Origin: Shewanella violacea DSS12
GTDB taxonomy: Bacteria; Pseudomonadota; Gammaproteobacteria; Enterobacterales; Shewanellaceae
Length of the DNA stretch: 64,000 nt
Reading direction: 5' to 3'
Assembly: GCF_000091325.1 (NCBI RefSeq)
Contig: NC_014012.1
Coordinates: forward strand, 3,865,685-3,929,684
Positions 12,364 through 22,659 of the stretch are shown here, one piece after another. Every line of letters begins with the position of its first letter. Within the stretch, counting starts at the first letter, position 1. Under the pieces are notes generated by a model, which was not told the DNA's origin, did no database searches, and saw only the letters and a list, made by a program, of their open reading frames with translations. A program made the position numbers and the translations under genes.

Positions 12364-12813
12364 ATGTACTCAAGATTATTAGCTCTCGCTCTACCTTTAC
12401 TATTTGTGACATACGTTTCAGCAACCGTTATCTATAAGTGGGTAGATGATAATGGAGTGACTCACTTCAGTCAGCAAATCCCAGAGAATGCAGACGAGCA
12501 GTCTAAATCTGAGAAACTATACAGTGAAGATATTGAACCAAAATCCATAGGGACAGTGGCTCCAATAGCTAGTAGTAAAGAGCCAACAAAGTTAAGCCAA
12601 GCTCAACAAGATGCAGCACAAATTAATCAATTTGATAAAGAACAAGCAAAAGAAATCTGCAAGAACGCAAAATACAACCTTGATATTTTGGTGACCCACA
12701 CCAAGCTAAACAGTAAAGATCAACAAACAGGTGAAGTCGTTGCAGTGACTGAGGAACAACGTCAGCAAAAGATTAAAATGCAGAAACAGAGAGTAGCGCT
12801 ATTCTGTAAATAG
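12364..12813 (+). CDS. DUF4124-domain exported protein
   Basis: Small exported protein of unknown function, 149 residues. An N-terminal signal peptide (about 1-20) precedes a DUF4124-type motif YKWVDDNGVTHFSQQIP at about 24-40, common in periplasmic proteins of gammaproteobacteria. The rest is polar and rich in Gln and Lys, with one cysteine near the middle and one at the C-terminus that could pair. I place the start at ATG 12364, which has GGAAG 6 bases upstream, not at the upstream TTG 12352. It diverges from pssA. A hairpin at 12885-12923 may end the transcript. Confidence 0.8.
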   Translation: MYSRLLALALPLLFVTYVSATVIYKWVDDNGVTHFSQQIPENADEQSKSEKLYSEDIEPKSIGTVAPIASSKEPTKLSQAQQDAAQINQFDKEQAKEICKNAKYNLDILVTHTKLNSKDQQTGEVVAVTEEQRQQKIKMQKQRVALFCK

Positions 12814-12884
12814 ACACAGGTATCGAGTGCAGAACAATATCAAAAGCACTATAGGCAGTTATTAGCTAGAAGAAATCTGACTTC

Positions 12885-12923
12885 ACCCCATATTAGTAGT
12901 ATCTATTACGTCTAATGTGGGGT
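12885..12923. terminator. Inverted repeat between convergent small genes
   Basis: ACCCCATATTAG (12885-12896) pairs with CTAATGTGGGGT (12912-12923), one mismatch, 15-nt loop. There is no long T-run, so it is a candidate terminator or structured 3' end only. Confidence 0.5.
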
Positions 12924-12939
12924 GTCATATAATTATTAT

Positions 12940-13260
12940 TTAAGATTTTTTGACTGTATACATGGAACGGCTTATCCCTTCTTGGCATGCTTGAATGCCT
13001 GCATTCCAGCCTTCATCAAAGGAACCTAAACCGTCTAATATTGTATCTTTAAATTCGGAGAGTGTTCCACCATTGTGTTTAACTGTAATTGCACTCTTGC
13101 AGCCTTGATCATAACCAAAATGATATTGACTATCGTAATCGATATTGCCTACACCTATATATGTTTCAATGTCCTGGTTTACTTTAGGCTCTGGAGTAGT
13201 GGAACTACAACCTAGGACCGATAATGACACCAATCCGATGAGTGCTAATGTTGATTTCAT
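12940..13260 (-). CDS. Hypothetical lipoprotein
   Basis: Product of 106 residues with a type II signal peptide ending in a lipobox (VLGC, Cys18), so it is expected to be lipidated. The mature part has two further cysteines (in QGCKSA and QACQEG) that may form a disulfide, and a YHFGYDQGC segment. I recognise no family. It is a stand-alone gene, convergent with the DUF4124 gene and downstream of clpB on the same strand after a 216-base gap. Confidence 0.7.
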   Translation of the reverse strand: MKSTLALIGLVSLSVLGCSSTTPEPKVNQDIETYIGVGNIDYDSQYHFGYDQGCKSAITVKHNGGTLSEFKDTILDGLGSFDEGWNAGIQACQEGISRSMYTVKKS

Positions 13261-13476
13261 GATTCATACTCCTTATTAGGCTATAAGCAGCAAACCAATG
13301 GCAAGTATCACTCCAGACTGGTTTACTACTCTATGTCTAAGTTAAATAGGTATTTTACACCTAAATAACTGACTATATTAAATTAAACTCAACATATACT
13401 AATTGAATTTATGAAAAAAACACAAGAGTTCCAAGCTGGCTTATATATTAAGCAGGCTTAACTCTCATGGGATGCC

Positions 13477-16050
13477 TTACTGCAGGAAGACTAACTCTCC
13501 TCCCGAACACTCAAGCTTAATGGGCTTACCAGGCACTAAGCTACCGCTTAAAATCCGTTGAGCCAGTGGATTAGCAACTTCCTGCTGCAAGGCCCTTTTC
13601 AAAGGCCTAGCTCCATATACAGGATCGAAACCAGCCTTAGCAATCAAGGCTAATGCATCTTCACTAATAATGAGTTCAAAATCTTTTTCGGTAAGTCTCT
13701 GCTGTAAAGCTTGGATTTGAATGTTAGCAATATATTCAATGTGCTTCTCATCCAGAGGATGAAATACTACGGTCTCATCGATTCTATTTAAGAATTCAGG
13801 TCTAAAACTATGAACTACAACATTCATGACCTCAGCCTTCATCTCACTGTATGACAGAGAGCCACATCGGGTTTGAATGATGTCAGAGCCAAGATTTGAC
13901 GTCATGATGATAACCGTATTTCTAAAGTCGACAGTACGGCCTTGGCCATCAGTCAATCTACCATCATCTAGCACCTGCAATAGAATGTTAAATACGTCAG
14001 GATGAGCTTTTTCAACTTCGTCGAGAAGTATAACCGAATACGGCTTTCTTCTTATCGCTTCAGTTAAATAGCCACCCTCTTCATAACCCACATAACCTGG
14101 AGGCGCACCGAGTAAACGTGCAACTGAGTGCTTCTCCATAAACTCTGACATATCGATACGTACCATAGCGGCTTCTGTATCGAATAAAAATTTAGCCAAA
14201 GACTTACACAACTCGGTCTTACCTACCCCAGTTGGTCCCAAAAACAGAAATGATCCTATAGGGCGTTCGGGATCGGCAAGGCCAGCTCTACTACGACGAA
14301 TTGCGTTTGAAACCGCATCTACGGCTTCATTCTGCCCAATAACCGTTTGATGTAAGGCTTCTTCCATATTCAGCAGTTTCTCTTTCTCTCCTTCCAACAT
14401 TTTAGCGACTGGGATCCCCGTAGCTCTAGATAGCACCTCTGCAATTTCGACATCAGTTACCTTGTGCCTCAATAAAGTCATATCTTGCATCTCGGCTTGC
14501 GCCGCAAGATCTAATTGCTTTTCTAGCGCTGGTATACGGCCATATTGCAATTCAGACATACGAGTCAAATCACTAGCACGCCTCGCCACATCGAGATTCA
14601 GCCTTGCCTGCTCTAGATCCGCCTTTATATGTTGAGTTCCTGCAAGCGCTGCTTTTTCTGTATGCCAGATTTCATTAAGCTCAGCGGCTTTAGCATCGAC
14701 ATCTTTCAACTCTTTTCGCAGTGAATATAAGCGGCGAATACTCGCTTCATCAGTTTCTTTAGCGAGTGCTTGCTCCTCTATTTTAAGCTGGATGCTTCTG
14801 CGCTCTAACTTATCTAGTACTTCTGGTTTAGAGTCGATCTGAATTCTGATACTAGATGCTGCTTCATCGATGAGATCTATGGCTTTATCGGGCAACTTAC
14901 GATCTGAGACATATCGATTTGACATACTTGCTGCGGCTACAATTGCAGGGTCGGTGATCTCAACATGGTGATGTAACTCGTAGCGTTCCTTGAGTCCACG
15001 TAAGATAGCAATAGTGTCTTCTACATTGGGCTCTTCAACCAACACCTTCTGAAAACGCCGTTCTAAAGCGGCATCTTTTTCTATATATTTGCGGTACTCG
15101 TCTAATGTCGTCGCCCCGACACAATGAAGATCTCCCCTTGCAAGGGCTGGTTTAAGCATATTACCCGCGTCCATGGCACCATCGCCTTTTCCAGCTCCCA
15201 CCATAGTATGTAACTCATCGATGAAGAGGATGACTTGACCCTCTTCTTGATAAAGCTCATTAAGAACAGCTTTTAAACGTTCTTCGAATTCACCACGATA
15301 TTTAGCCCCAGCCACTAATGAACCCATGTCTAATGAGAGCACTCGCTTATTCTTGATACCTTCAGGCACTTCACCGTTAACGATTCTTTGTGCCAGCCCT
15401 TCGACTATCGCAGTTTTACCCACGCCAGGCTCGCCTATTAATACAGGATTATTTTTACTACGACGCTGCAATACCTGAATTGTACGACGGATCTCATCGT
15501 CTCGACCTATAACAGGATCCAGTTTGCCTTGCTCGGCAAGCTCGGTCAGATCGACAGTAAACTTTTTAAGCGCTTGACGTTGATCTTCGGCATTCGGATC
15601 GTCAATAGTTTTACCAGCTCTGATCTGTTTGATGGTCTGCTCCATCAAACCTTTAGTTGCGCCTGCCTTTTTTAGCTTCTGGGCAAGAAGATCATTACCT
15701 TCCAGTGCAGCTAGAATAAATAGCTCGCTGGAAATAAATTTATCTTTGCGCTTCTGGGAAAGTTTGTCACAGAGATTTAATAGGCGTATCAGTGCCTGTG
15801 ATAATTGAATATCTCCGCCAGCGCCATCAACTTGAGGTAAACGTTCTATCTCTTGGCTTATCATCAAACGCAATGAGCTAACCAGAATTCCGGCCTGAGT
15901 AAGTAAGGGGTGAATTGAACCATTATCTTGATTGAGAAGTGCCATCATCAGATGTATAGGTTCAATAAACTGGTGATCACGCCCCAATGCCAGTGATTGG
16001 GCATCGGAAATCGCTGTTTGGAATTTATTGGTCATACGATCGAGTCGCAT
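13477..16050 (-). CDS. clpB: ATP-dependent protein disaggregase ClpB
   Basis: Hexameric AAA+ chaperone that, with DnaK, threads and rescues aggregated proteins after heat stress. The 857 residues match the usual length. In order: N-terminal Clp repeat domain (from [10 protein letters not shown]), first AAA module with Walker [10 protein letters not shown] and Walker B ILFIDE, the coiled-coil M domain, second AAA module with GPTGVGKTE and [10 protein letters not shown], and the C-terminal small domain. The start aligns exactly with E. coli ClpB. A near-perfect sigma-32 promoter lies about 50-77 bases upstream. It follows rluD-pgeF on the same strand, as in many gammaproteobacteria. Confidence 0.98.
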   Translation of the reverse strand: MRLDRMTNKFQTAISDAQSLALGRDHQFIEPIHLMMALLNQDNGSIHPLLTQAGILVSSLRLMISQEIERLPQVDGAGGDIQLSQALIRLLNLCDKLSQKRKDKFISSELFILAALEGNDLLAQKLKKAGATKGLMEQTIKQIRAGKTIDDPNAEDQRQALKKFTVDLTELAEQGKLDPVIGRDDEIRRTIQVLQRRSKNNPVLIGEPGVGKTAIVEGLAQRIVNGEVPEGIKNKRVLSLDMGSLVAGAKYRGEFEERLKAVLNELYQEEGQVILFIDELHTMVGAGKGDGAMDAGNMLKPALARGDLHCVGATTLDEYRKYIEKDAALERRFQKVLVEEPNVEDTIAILRGLKERYELHHHVEITDPAIVAAASMSNRYVSDRKLPDKAIDLIDEAASSIRIQIDSKPEVLDKLERRSIQLKIEEQALAKETDEASIRRLYSLRKELKDVDAKAAELNEIWHTEKAALAGTQHIKADLEQARLNLDVARRASDLTRMSELQYGRIPALEKQLDLAAQAEMQDMTLLRHKVTDVEIAEVLSRATGIPVAKMLEGEKEKLLNMEEALHQTVIGQNEAVDAVSNAIRRSRAGLADPERPIGSFLFLGPTGVGKTELCKSLAKFLFDTEAAMVRIDMSEFMEKHSVARLLGAPPGYVGYEEGGYLTEAIRRKPYSVILLDEVEKAHPDVFNILLQVLDDGRLTDGQGRTVDFRNTVIIMTSNLGSDIIQTRCGSLSYSEMKAEVMNVVVHSFRPEFLNRIDETVVFHPLDEKHIEYIANIQIQALQQRLTEKDFELIISEDALALIAKAGFDPVYGARPLKRALQQEVANPLAQRILSGSLVPGKPIKLECSGGELVFLQ

Positions 16051-16099
16051 AGAGTCTCCAAAATAATAACTAAGACTAAATTTACTTTATATAGTTAAA

Positions 16100-16127
16100 A
16101 GATGGGGTGTTTTTGGATTTTTTCAAG
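16100..16127 (-). promoter_or_regulatory. Heat-shock (sigma-32) promoter of clpB
   Basis: Minus strand: -35 CTTGAAA (16127-16121), 13-bp spacer, -10 CCCCATCT (16107-16100). This matches the consensus CTTGAAA-N13/14-CCCCATNT at every defined base. Confidence 0.9.
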
Positions 16128-16170
16128 CTTTAAACTGTAAGATAGACCAGTATATTGTTAATTAACTAGC

Positions 16171-16890
16171 TTAAGTCAACCAGATGAATGACGCCATGCG
16201 TCCTGTTATACCGTCTCGGCGATAGGAAAAGTAATCGGCTTCATTTTTATAAGTACAAGCATGACTCAAATATACCTGATCCACACCGACTAGCTGAAGT
16301 CGAAATTTTGCCAAGCCTTGAATATCGGCTAAAAACTTACCATCGGATTCAGTGGCATTAAAAAACGTTGAGGTTTCGGGGTGTAATTGCATGAACATCT
16401 CCCTCACATCCTCTCCAACTTCAAACGCATCAGGGCCAATGGCTGGTCCCAAATAAGCAATGAGCTGTGAATTTTCTGTGGAAAACGTCTCTAACGCAGC
16501 CTCTATAATCCCGTCACACAGCCCACGCCAACCTGCGTGAATGGCGGCAACTTGCTTGCCTTGCCTATCACAAATAAGCACAGGTAGGCAGTCTGCGGTC
16601 ATAACGACACAGACTTGCTGCCTACTTTTGGTGTAACTGGCATCAGCGCAAACAAGCCGCTGATTATCAGCCTCGACGATTTTAGTGCTATGGACTTGCT
16701 CTAACCAAGCTGGGGTTGAAGGTAATTTCAAGCGCTCACAGATGAGCGCTCTATTTACCAGTACATCTTCCTGTACGTCACCCACGTGTAGCCCTAAGTT
16801 AAGACTCCCATAGGGAGCTTTACTCACTCCACTATGACGGGTTGTGAAAGCAATCTTAACGCCTTCAGGAATATGCCAGCTTGTGGTCAT
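16171..16890 (-). CDS. pgeF: Multicopper-oxidase-fold protein PgeF/YfiH (peptidoglycan editing / purine nucleoside phosphorylase)
   Basis: Cytoplasmic DUF152 (Cu-oxidase_4) protein of 239 residues. Family members are reported to act on purine nucleosides and, in E. coli, to limit misincorporation of serine into peptidoglycan precursors. Zinc-site residues are visible in the expected blocks: LEQVHSTKIV (His near residue 66), ADCLPVLI (Cys) and AAIHAGWRGLC (His). The C-terminal YFSYRRDGITGRMASFIWL is diagnostic. It lies 17 bases downstream of rluD, so it is probably translated from the same message. Confidence 0.93.
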   Translation of the reverse strand: MTTSWHIPEGVKIAFTTRHSGVSKAPYGSLNLGLHVGDVQEDVLVNRALICERLKLPSTPAWLEQVHSTKIVEADNQRLVCADASYTKSRQQVCVVMTADCLPVLICDRQGKQVAAIHAGWRGLCDGIIEAALETFSTENSQLIAYLGPAIGPDAFEVGEDVREMFMQLHPETSTFFNATESDGKFLADIQGLAKFRLQLVGVDQVYLSHACTYKNEADYFSYRRDGITGRMASFIWLT

Positions 16891-16907
16891 CTACAGAATC
16901 CGTCTAT

Positions 16908-17882
16908 TTATAAGATTGATGACGGGTTGTCTTCCGTATCTTTTCTTAACGCTTTAGTTAAGATCACCATATCCTCTGGAACTGGAGCCTGCCAGCTCAT
17001 GATTTCACAGGTATATGGGTGAGCTAATTCAAGCCTGATTGCATGTAGCGCCTGACGTTTAAAGTTCATATAAACATCGAAAAATTCTGGAGTAACAGCT
17101 TTTGGCGGTCTTGGACGTCCACCGTACACAGGATCACCAACTAAGGTATGCCCAAGATGAGCCATATGCACACGTATCTGGTGAGTCCTTCCAGATTCCA
17201 GGCGCAATCTTAAACGTGTATGTGCTCTGAACTTCTCGGCTACACGAAAGTGAGTCATTGCCGGCTTACCCGAATACACCACAGCCATATGGGTACGTTT
17301 AGTCGGATGACGATCGATAGGTTCATCGACTGTCCCCCCAGAAATAAGTGACCCCAATACTATGGCTTCATATTCACGAGTGATCTCGCGAGCCTGCAAA
17401 GCCGAGACAAGATGTGTCTGAGCCTCAACAGTCTTAGCTACAACCATGAGTCCTGTGGTATCTTTATCCAGACGATGTACAATACCGGCACGAGGCACTA
17501 GCTCGATACCTGGGCAATGGTGAAGTAGAGCATTCAGAAGCGTGCCATCACTATTTCCGGCACCTGGATGAACCACTAAGCCTGCCTGCTTGTTGATGAC
17601 CAAGATATGATCATCTTCATAGACAATATTAAGATCAATTGCTTGGGCTTTAGCCGTAGTTTCTTCAACTAAGGTCGCACCCACTACAACGATCTGCCCC
17701 TCGAGCACTTTCTCTCTGGGCTTATTTGAAACATCGCCATCAATAGTCACTGAACCATCTAAGATCCATTCTTTGATACGTGTACGTGAGTAATCAGGGA
17801 ACAAATCAGCCAAAGTTTGATCTAATCTTTGTCCAGTTTGTGTTGCTGTTATCTCGCTTTTTAGATTAATCTCTTGTGTCAT
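16908..17882 (-). CDS. rluD: 23S rRNA pseudouridine(1911/1915/1917) synthase RluD
   Basis: Pseudouridine synthase that modifies helix 69 of 23S rRNA, important for 50S assembly. Product of 324 residues. An S4 RNA-binding domain spans about 17-75 (GQRLDQTLADLFPDYSRTRI), and the catalytic domain has the HRLDKDTTGLMVVAK motif with catalytic Asp near 139. RTHQIRVHMAHLGHTLVGDP closes the active site. It is divergent from bamD, the conserved arrangement in E. coli and relatives. Confidence 0.96.
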   Translation of the reverse strand: MTQEINLKSEITATQTGQRLDQTLADLFPDYSRTRIKEWILDGSVTIDGDVSNKPREKVLEGQIVVVGATLVEETTAKAQAIDLNIVYEDDHILVINKQAGLVVHPGAGNSDGTLLNALLHHCPGIELVPRAGIVHRLDKDTTGLMVVAKTVEAQTHLVSALQAREITREYEAIVLGSLISGGTVDEPIDRHPTKRTHMAVVYSGKPAMTHFRVAEKFRAHTRLRLRLESGRTHQIRVHMAHLGHTLVGDPVYGGRPRPPKAVTPEFFDVYMNFKRQALHAIRLELAHPYTCEIMSWQAPVPEDMVILTKALRKDTEDNPSSIL

Positions 17883-18004
17883 AGGAACCGTACCCGTTTT
17901 TCGGGGTCCAAAAATGTGAGCGATCTGTTACAATCGAATTGTTTCTATTTTATATCGAAATGGAAAAAATCTTAACTATAACTTTAAAAGAATCGAAATT
18001 AAGT

Positions 18005-18766
18005 ATGCATAAATTTGCTAAAGGTGCTGTATTAGCCCTATTTTCAATAGCCATTACGGCTTGTAGTAGTAGCCCAGATGAAGAACTTAAGGCCAGTAAA
18101 ACATCACCTGATGTACTGTACTCCCAAGCTAGAACCTCTATGGAGCTTGGTAATTACAGCAAAGCAGTTCGTTCTCTTGAAGCATTAGACTCTCGCTACC
18201 CATTTGGGCCACACAAGACTCAAGTGCAGTTAGATCTGATTTACGCCTATTATAAACTAGATGACCCCGCTTCGGGAATCGCAAATATAGATCGTTTCAT
18301 TCGGCTAAACCCTACCCATAAAGATATAGACTATGTCTATTATATGCGTGGATTGGTTAATATGCAGTCTGATAGCTATATGTTCCACGATATGCTCAAT
18401 ATCGATAGAACAGATCGAGACCCTCAGGTGGCCATTAATGCGTTTAAAGATTTCGATCGCCTGATCAAATCTTACCCAAACAGCAAGTATGCCAATGATG
18501 CAGCCGAGCGTATGCAATATCTTAAAAACAGACTTGCTAAATATTCAATTAATGTCGCCGAATATTACATGAAGATGAATGCTTGGAGTGCTGCTGCGAT
18601 CAGAGCCCAATCTGTGATGGAAACCTATCCAGGTACCTCATCGACAGAACGTGCATTAGAGATAATGGCTGACGCCTATGGTGAACTAGGGCAAGAAAAG
18701 CTGAAGAATAATGTACTGACTGTGATGAAAGCTAATTATCCGGACAATAAAAGATTGGCTGATTAA
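18005..18766 (+). CDS. bamD: Outer membrane assembly lipoprotein BamD
   Basis: Essential lipoprotein of the BAM complex, bound to BamA and needed to insert outer-membrane beta-barrels. From ATG 18005 the product has 253 residues: a type II signal peptide with lipobox ITAC (Cys near 19), then TPR-like repeats (DVLYSQARTSMELGNYSKAV, YPFGPHKTQVQLDLIYAYYK, PNSKYANDAAERMQYLKNRLA). An upstream in-frame TTG at 17939 would add a non-signal extension, so I reject it. It is divergent from rluD and followed by a hairpin terminator. Confidence 0.95.
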   Translation: MHKFAKGAVLALFSIAITACSSSPDEELKASKTSPDVLYSQARTSMELGNYSKAVRSLEALDSRYPFGPHKTQVQLDLIYAYYKLDDPASGIANIDRFIRLNPTHKDIDYVYYMRGLVNMQSDSYMFHDMLNIDRTDRDPQVAINAFKDFDRLIKSYPNSKYANDAAERMQYLKNRLAKYSINVAEYYMKMNAWSAAAIRAQSVMETYPGTSSTERALEIMADAYGELGQEKLKNNVLTVMKANYPDNKRLAD

Positions 18767-18803
18767 CTACTTCAAAGAAGTCTGTATTATCTAAATATTA
18801 AAG

Positions 18804-18834
18804 CTCCCACTTAATTTTAAGTTGGGAGTTTTTT
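18804..18834 (+). terminator. Rho-independent terminator after bamD
   Basis: CTCCCACTTAA pairs with TTAAGTTGGGAG around a short loop, followed by TTTTTT at 18829-18834. Confidence 0.85.
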
Positions 18835-19023
18835 GTATCTGTCACAAATATCCAAAGCAAGAGCTGAGCATATTCACGCCGCACTCTAGCCATAGCTATA
18901 AGTAAGAATAAACACTCACCACCATGTCAACTGCACGAAATACCTACAAACAAGCAGTAATTGCCGATAATACAACGAAAGTAGTTGACTAGAATCCTAA
19001 AAAGCATTCTAATGACGCCCGTT

Positions 19024-19099
19024 GCCCGAATAGCTCAGTCGGTAGAGCAGAGGATTGAAAATCCTCGTGTCCCTGGTTCGATTCCGGGTTCGGGCACCA
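19024..19099 (+). tRNA. tRNA-Phe (anticodon GAA)
   Basis: 76-nt cloverleaf with acceptor GCCCGAA/TTCGGGC, D arm GCTC/GAGC, anticodon loop ATTGAAAAT centred on GAA, T arm CCTGG-TTCGATT-CCGGG, and encoded CCA. All stems pair. It is followed by a strong terminator. Confidence 0.97.
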
Positions 19100-19130
19100 T
19101 ATTTCATTTAGGCGCTCTTAGCGACTAAAA

Positions 19131-19160
19131 CAAAAAAACCTCGCTATGCGAGGTTTTTTT
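19131..19160. terminator. Terminator after tRNA-Phe
   Basis: AACCTCGC pairs with GCGAGGTT around a short loop, with a flanking A-run and T-run, so it can work in both directions. Confidence 0.88.
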
Positions 19161-19322
19161 GTATCTGTAGTTTACTGTTTCTAAACTTATGCTGCCGGAA
19201 CTTAGATTTTTAAGACTTATACTTATGAGGCTTATACTTATGAGGCTTAAAACTTCTCATTCCTAATAGGTTCAGTTCAAGAACGAAGTAAAGCGATAGC
19301 TTAGCACTATCGCTTCTCAGCC

Positions 19323-21185
19323 TTATGTTTTAAACAGACTCACCGCTTGTTGCAGTGACTCGGCACGAGACTTAACTTCATCCGAAGCACGGGCATTCTC
19401 ATCGGCAGCCGTTGCCGAGTCTTGAGCAATATCCCTAATTATAACCACATTTTTATTCACTTCAGAAGCAACCATACTCTGCTCCTCAATTGCGGCGGCA
19501 ATCTGAGTACTCATGTCCATTATATTAGTGACATCTAAGTTAATCTGCTGCAATAGCGTTCCAGCAGAAGCGGCCTGTTCGGCACTCTCTCCACCTTGCT
19601 TCTGAGTTGCTTCCATCAACTGCACAATTGAACGAGTTCTTGCTTGCAGTGTCTGAATGATACTGGCAATTTCCTCTGTAGACTCCTGAGTCCTCATGGC
19701 CAGACTTCTGACCTCATCGGCTACCACGGCAAAACCACGTCCTTGCTCCCCGGCTCTGGCAGCCTCAATAGCAGCATTAAGTGCCAACAGGTTCGTCTGC
19801 TCGGCAATGCCTCTGATAACATCAAGCACGCTACCTATGGTCTCACTGTCTTTCTCCAAATCTGAAACCACCTGAGCTGAACCATTTAACTGCTCGGCTA
19901 AAGATTGAATTTTCTCAATGGTTTTCTCTACACCCAGTTGCCCCTTCTGAGCATTATCATGGGTATTGCTGGCTCTATCGGCTGCGAGTTCGGTATTTTT
20001 AGCTATCTCATCGATGGTCGCACCCATCTCGGTAATTGCCGTCGCAACCATATCTGTCTCATTGAGTTGCTGGCTGACTCCTTCGGATGCCTTAGCCGCA
20101 TTCATAGAGAGTTCACCACATGAATGATTCATGATCTGTACAGACTCATTCACCTCTTCAATCAAGCACTGAAAGCTCTCGACCATACTATTAAAGTGTC
20201 TAGCAATCTGACCTAACTCATCATCAGACCTAGCATCACAGCGTATAGATAAGTCCTTATTTTTCTCTATGCTCGAAATAGCCTTGGTTATCCTATTCAC
20301 CGGGTCCATGATGCTGCGAATGATAAAGAAGGTAAAACTACATAAGATCATGGCTATCAGGATAAACACTGTCATGCTTAGAGTGAATGCCGACGTTTCC
20401 GCGTCATGAATCGCCCTTAGCGCCTGATCTTTCAAGGTATTAGAATCATTCTCGGCAGTTGCTATTGCATCACGTAGTACAGCCATCAAGCCGTCATCTT
20501 GGGTTAATCCCAAAGCTTGCTCTTTATTGACTAAAGTCGCGAAGTCTTTCTGATAACTGCTCATAAGGGAGGAAATCTGGTCCTTAGCGATCGGGTCTAA
20601 TAAAGACGATGATAAAAGCAGTTGAAACTGACTAATATTACTATCAAATTTCACGGTGTAACTCATTTTACGACGTAACATAAAATCTTTTTCATTACGT
20701 CTTAACTGTAGCATCAATACCATCAAGCCTGGTTGATCATATTTTTTAACTAAAGTCTCAACATCCCTCACCGCTTGGCGCAGGGTGCCATACAGCCCAG
20801 ATTTCGGCGTTAGGCCAATTTGCTGCTGCAGCTGCACCACAGTTTCGAAAGACTTCTTGTAGTACTGAATACTTTTATCGAAACTATCTAGGGCATCGGT
20901 AGGAATATCATACATGACGAACTCCTCCCTCAAGCTGTTCATCACAGCATGCATATCATTTGCATTCGCCTTATGTTTATCTAAATACTCCATATCTAAG
21001 CGAGCAAAAAAATCTTTTTCGTTTTTTCTCAGGCTAAGTACTTCATTTTCTAGTTCGATGACATTTTGGGCACCTAACGACAACTCGGCCTGAACTGAGC
21101 TGGAATAACGCTGTAAACCAAACATGGCAACCAACGAAAGGATTGAAACGGTAGCACTTAATAACAACTTATGACGAATGAGCAT
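19323..21185 (-). CDS. Methyl-accepting chemotaxis protein with helical bimodular sensor domain
   Basis: Transmembrane chemoreceptor of 620 residues from ATG 21185. A TM segment near the N-terminus is followed by a periplasmic all-helical domain with two copies of an R-x-N-E-K-D-F motif ([10 protein letters not shown] and [10 protein letters not shown]), the hallmark of HBM domains such as that of McpS, which senses TCA-cycle acids in Pseudomonas. A second TM, a HAMP domain ([20 protein letters not shown]) and a signalling domain with the conserved hairpin tip [24 protein letters not shown] follow. The possible 44-codon upstream extension lacks a good ribosome site; AGGGGACC precedes the chosen ATG. 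There is no C-terminal CheR-tether pentapeptide. Ligand not determinable. Confidence 0.93.
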   Translation of the reverse strand: MLIRHKLLLSATVSILSLVAMFGLQRYSSSVQAELSLGAQNVIELENEVLSLRKNEKDFFARLDMEYLDKHKANANDMHAVMNSLREEFVMYDIPTDALDSFDKSIQYYKKSFETVVQLQQQIGLTPKSGLYGTLRQAVRDVETLVKKYDQPGLMVLMLQLRRNEKDFMLRRKMSYTVKFDSNISQFQLLLSSSLLDPIAKDQISSLMSSYQKDFATLVNKEQALGLTQDDGLMAVLRDAIATAENDSNTLKDQALRAIHDAETSAFTLSMTVFILIAMILCSFTFFIIRSIMDPVNRITKAISSIEKNKDLSIRCDARSDDELGQIARHFNSMVESFQCLIEEVNESVQIMNHSCGELSMNAAKASEGVSQQLNETDMVATAITEMGATIDEIAKNTELAADRASNTHDNAQKGQLGVEKTIEKIQSLAEQLNGSAQVVSDLEKDSETIGSVLDVIRGIAEQTNLLALNAAIEAARAGEQGRGFAVVADEVRSLAMRTQESTEEIASIIQTLQARTRSIVQLMEATQKQGGESAEQAASAGTLLQQINLDVTNIMDMSTQIAAAIEEQSMVASEVNKNVVIIRDIAQDSATAADENARASDEVKSRAESLQQAVSLFKT

Positions 21186-21457
21186 ATTGGGGTCCCCTAA
21201 AACAAGCACTCTTTTAAAAATAGTCGTAAATTTATATAAAGGTAAATAAATATTGCACTGTAACAAAAGTGTCACAATATATGTCACCAATATTATCCAT
21301 AACGGGAGATATATCAACTATTTTTTACATGAAAACCACAAAGAAACCATTAACATGAAGCTATAGGCAACAGGAAAAACCAAATCGAAATTAAAACAGA
21401 CTCTTTATCTTACCTCTGTCAAGATATACAATATCCCAAGAATAAAAAGGAGTTTGT

Positions 21458-22414
21458 ATGCAGGTAATAGATGCTGACACAGTTAATCAAACATTAAACT
21501 TTCCAACACTTATCTCAGAGCTTAGAGAGACCTTCTCCAAACCTGCAGGCATGCCCCAACGACAGGTATTCAGCCTAGATGAGAACTCATCTCACAGCGA
21601 TGCATTCGCGGTTCTGCCCTCATGGAACGAAAAGACCATAGCGGTTAAGGCATTCACCTACTTTCCTGACAATCCAGCTAAGAGTAGTGAACTGCAAAGT
21701 CTCTATTCCAAAATCATGATATTTGATCGTAAAACCGGAGTTCCTCAAGCTTTAGTCGACGGAACCAGTGTTACTTACTGGCGCACAGCGGCTATTTCGG
21801 CTTTAGGTGCTGACTTTTTAGCAAGGAAAGATGCCAGTAAACTGCTGGTTTTAGGTACCGGGCGTCTCGCCCCATATATGGCCTTAGCCCATGCGAGTAT
21901 CCGCCCTATCGATGAAATATCCATCTGGGGCAGAGATCCAAACAAGGCACAACAAATCGTCGACGCTGTGAGCTTAGCCAGACCAGATATTAAGGTGACC
22001 GTCTGTGATGATATGCAAAAGGCTGTAAAATCTGCAGATATCATCAGCTGCGCAACAGGCTCACCGACTCCATTATTTAACAGTGACTGGGTACAAGCTG
22101 GCACTCATACGGATTTCGTCGGTAATCATAATCATGATAAGCGCGAGTGCGACACAGATCTTATCTTGAAGTCATCTGTATATGTAGATTCAAAAATTAA
22201 TGTGTTTGCGGAAGCCGGTGAACTGCTTATCCCAGTTGAAGAAGGTGTTTATAGCACTGACTCTGTCGTGGGTGAGCTCGCTCAACTGTGTAAACATCAG
22301 GTATCGGGTCGAAAAAACGAACAAGAGATAACACTATTTAAAACCGTTGGCACGGCTCTGGCCGATCTCGTCGGTGCTCAACTGGTCTATTCCCAATTAC
22401 AGTCAGAAAAATAG
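21458..22414 (+). CDS. Ornithine cyclodeaminase / mu-crystallin family protein
   Basis: NAD(P)-dependent Rossmann enzyme of 318 residues. Family members are ornithine cyclodeaminases, alanine dehydrogenases or delta-1-pyrroline-2-carboxylate/ketimine reductases. Visible signatures are FPDNPAKSSELQSLYSKIMIFDRKTGVPQALVDGT (substrate half, residues about 68-104), the nucleotide-binding LVLGTGRLAPYMALAHA, and the late FKTVGTALADL. The dinucleotide glycine motif reads GTGRLA, not GxGxQA, a small deviation. AAGGAG precedes ATG 21458. The exact substrate cannot be told. It is monocistronic and divergent from the chemoreceptor. Confidence 0.88.
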   Translation: MQVIDADTVNQTLNFPTLISELRETFSKPAGMPQRQVFSLDENSSHSDAFAVLPSWNEKTIAVKAFTYFPDNPAKSSELQSLYSKIMIFDRKTGVPQALVDGTSVTYWRTAAISALGADFLARKDASKLLVLGTGRLAPYMALAHASIRPIDEISIWGRDPNKAQQIVDAVSLARPDIKVTVCDDMQKAVKSADIISCATGSPTPLFNSDWVQAGTHTDFVGNHNHDKRECDTDLILKSSVYVDSKINVFAEAGELLIPVEEGVYSTDSVVGELAQLCKHQVSGRKNEQEITLFKTVGTALADLVGAQLVYSQLQSEK

Positions 22415-22659
22415 AAACTTCTCCCATTAATAAAAGGGAAGGCTCTCTTCCCTATTCTCATACTTTTTACTCAAATCTACTGTTTCTCAAGTCATATCCG
22501 CTGCGTCCACTTCACTAAAATCGTTAAGTGCTATATCTTTCGTTAACCCCCTTAACCTCAGTCACATATTATTTAACTTTTGCTTTGGAGTCAGTGCAGG
22601 ACATCCTACAGCGAAGGGATGAAGCTCACGGCTTCACTAAATTAATAAGGATAGCTAGT

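Noticed and set aside
17939..18004. N-terminal extension of BamD from the upstream TTG
   Set aside because: It would bury the lipoprotein signal behind 22 extra residues; ATG 18005 gives a normal lipobox distance.
21186..21317. 44-codon N-terminal extension of the HBM chemoreceptor
   Set aside because: It would add an extra hydrophobic segment before the normal first TM and lacks a ribosome site as good as the one before 21185.
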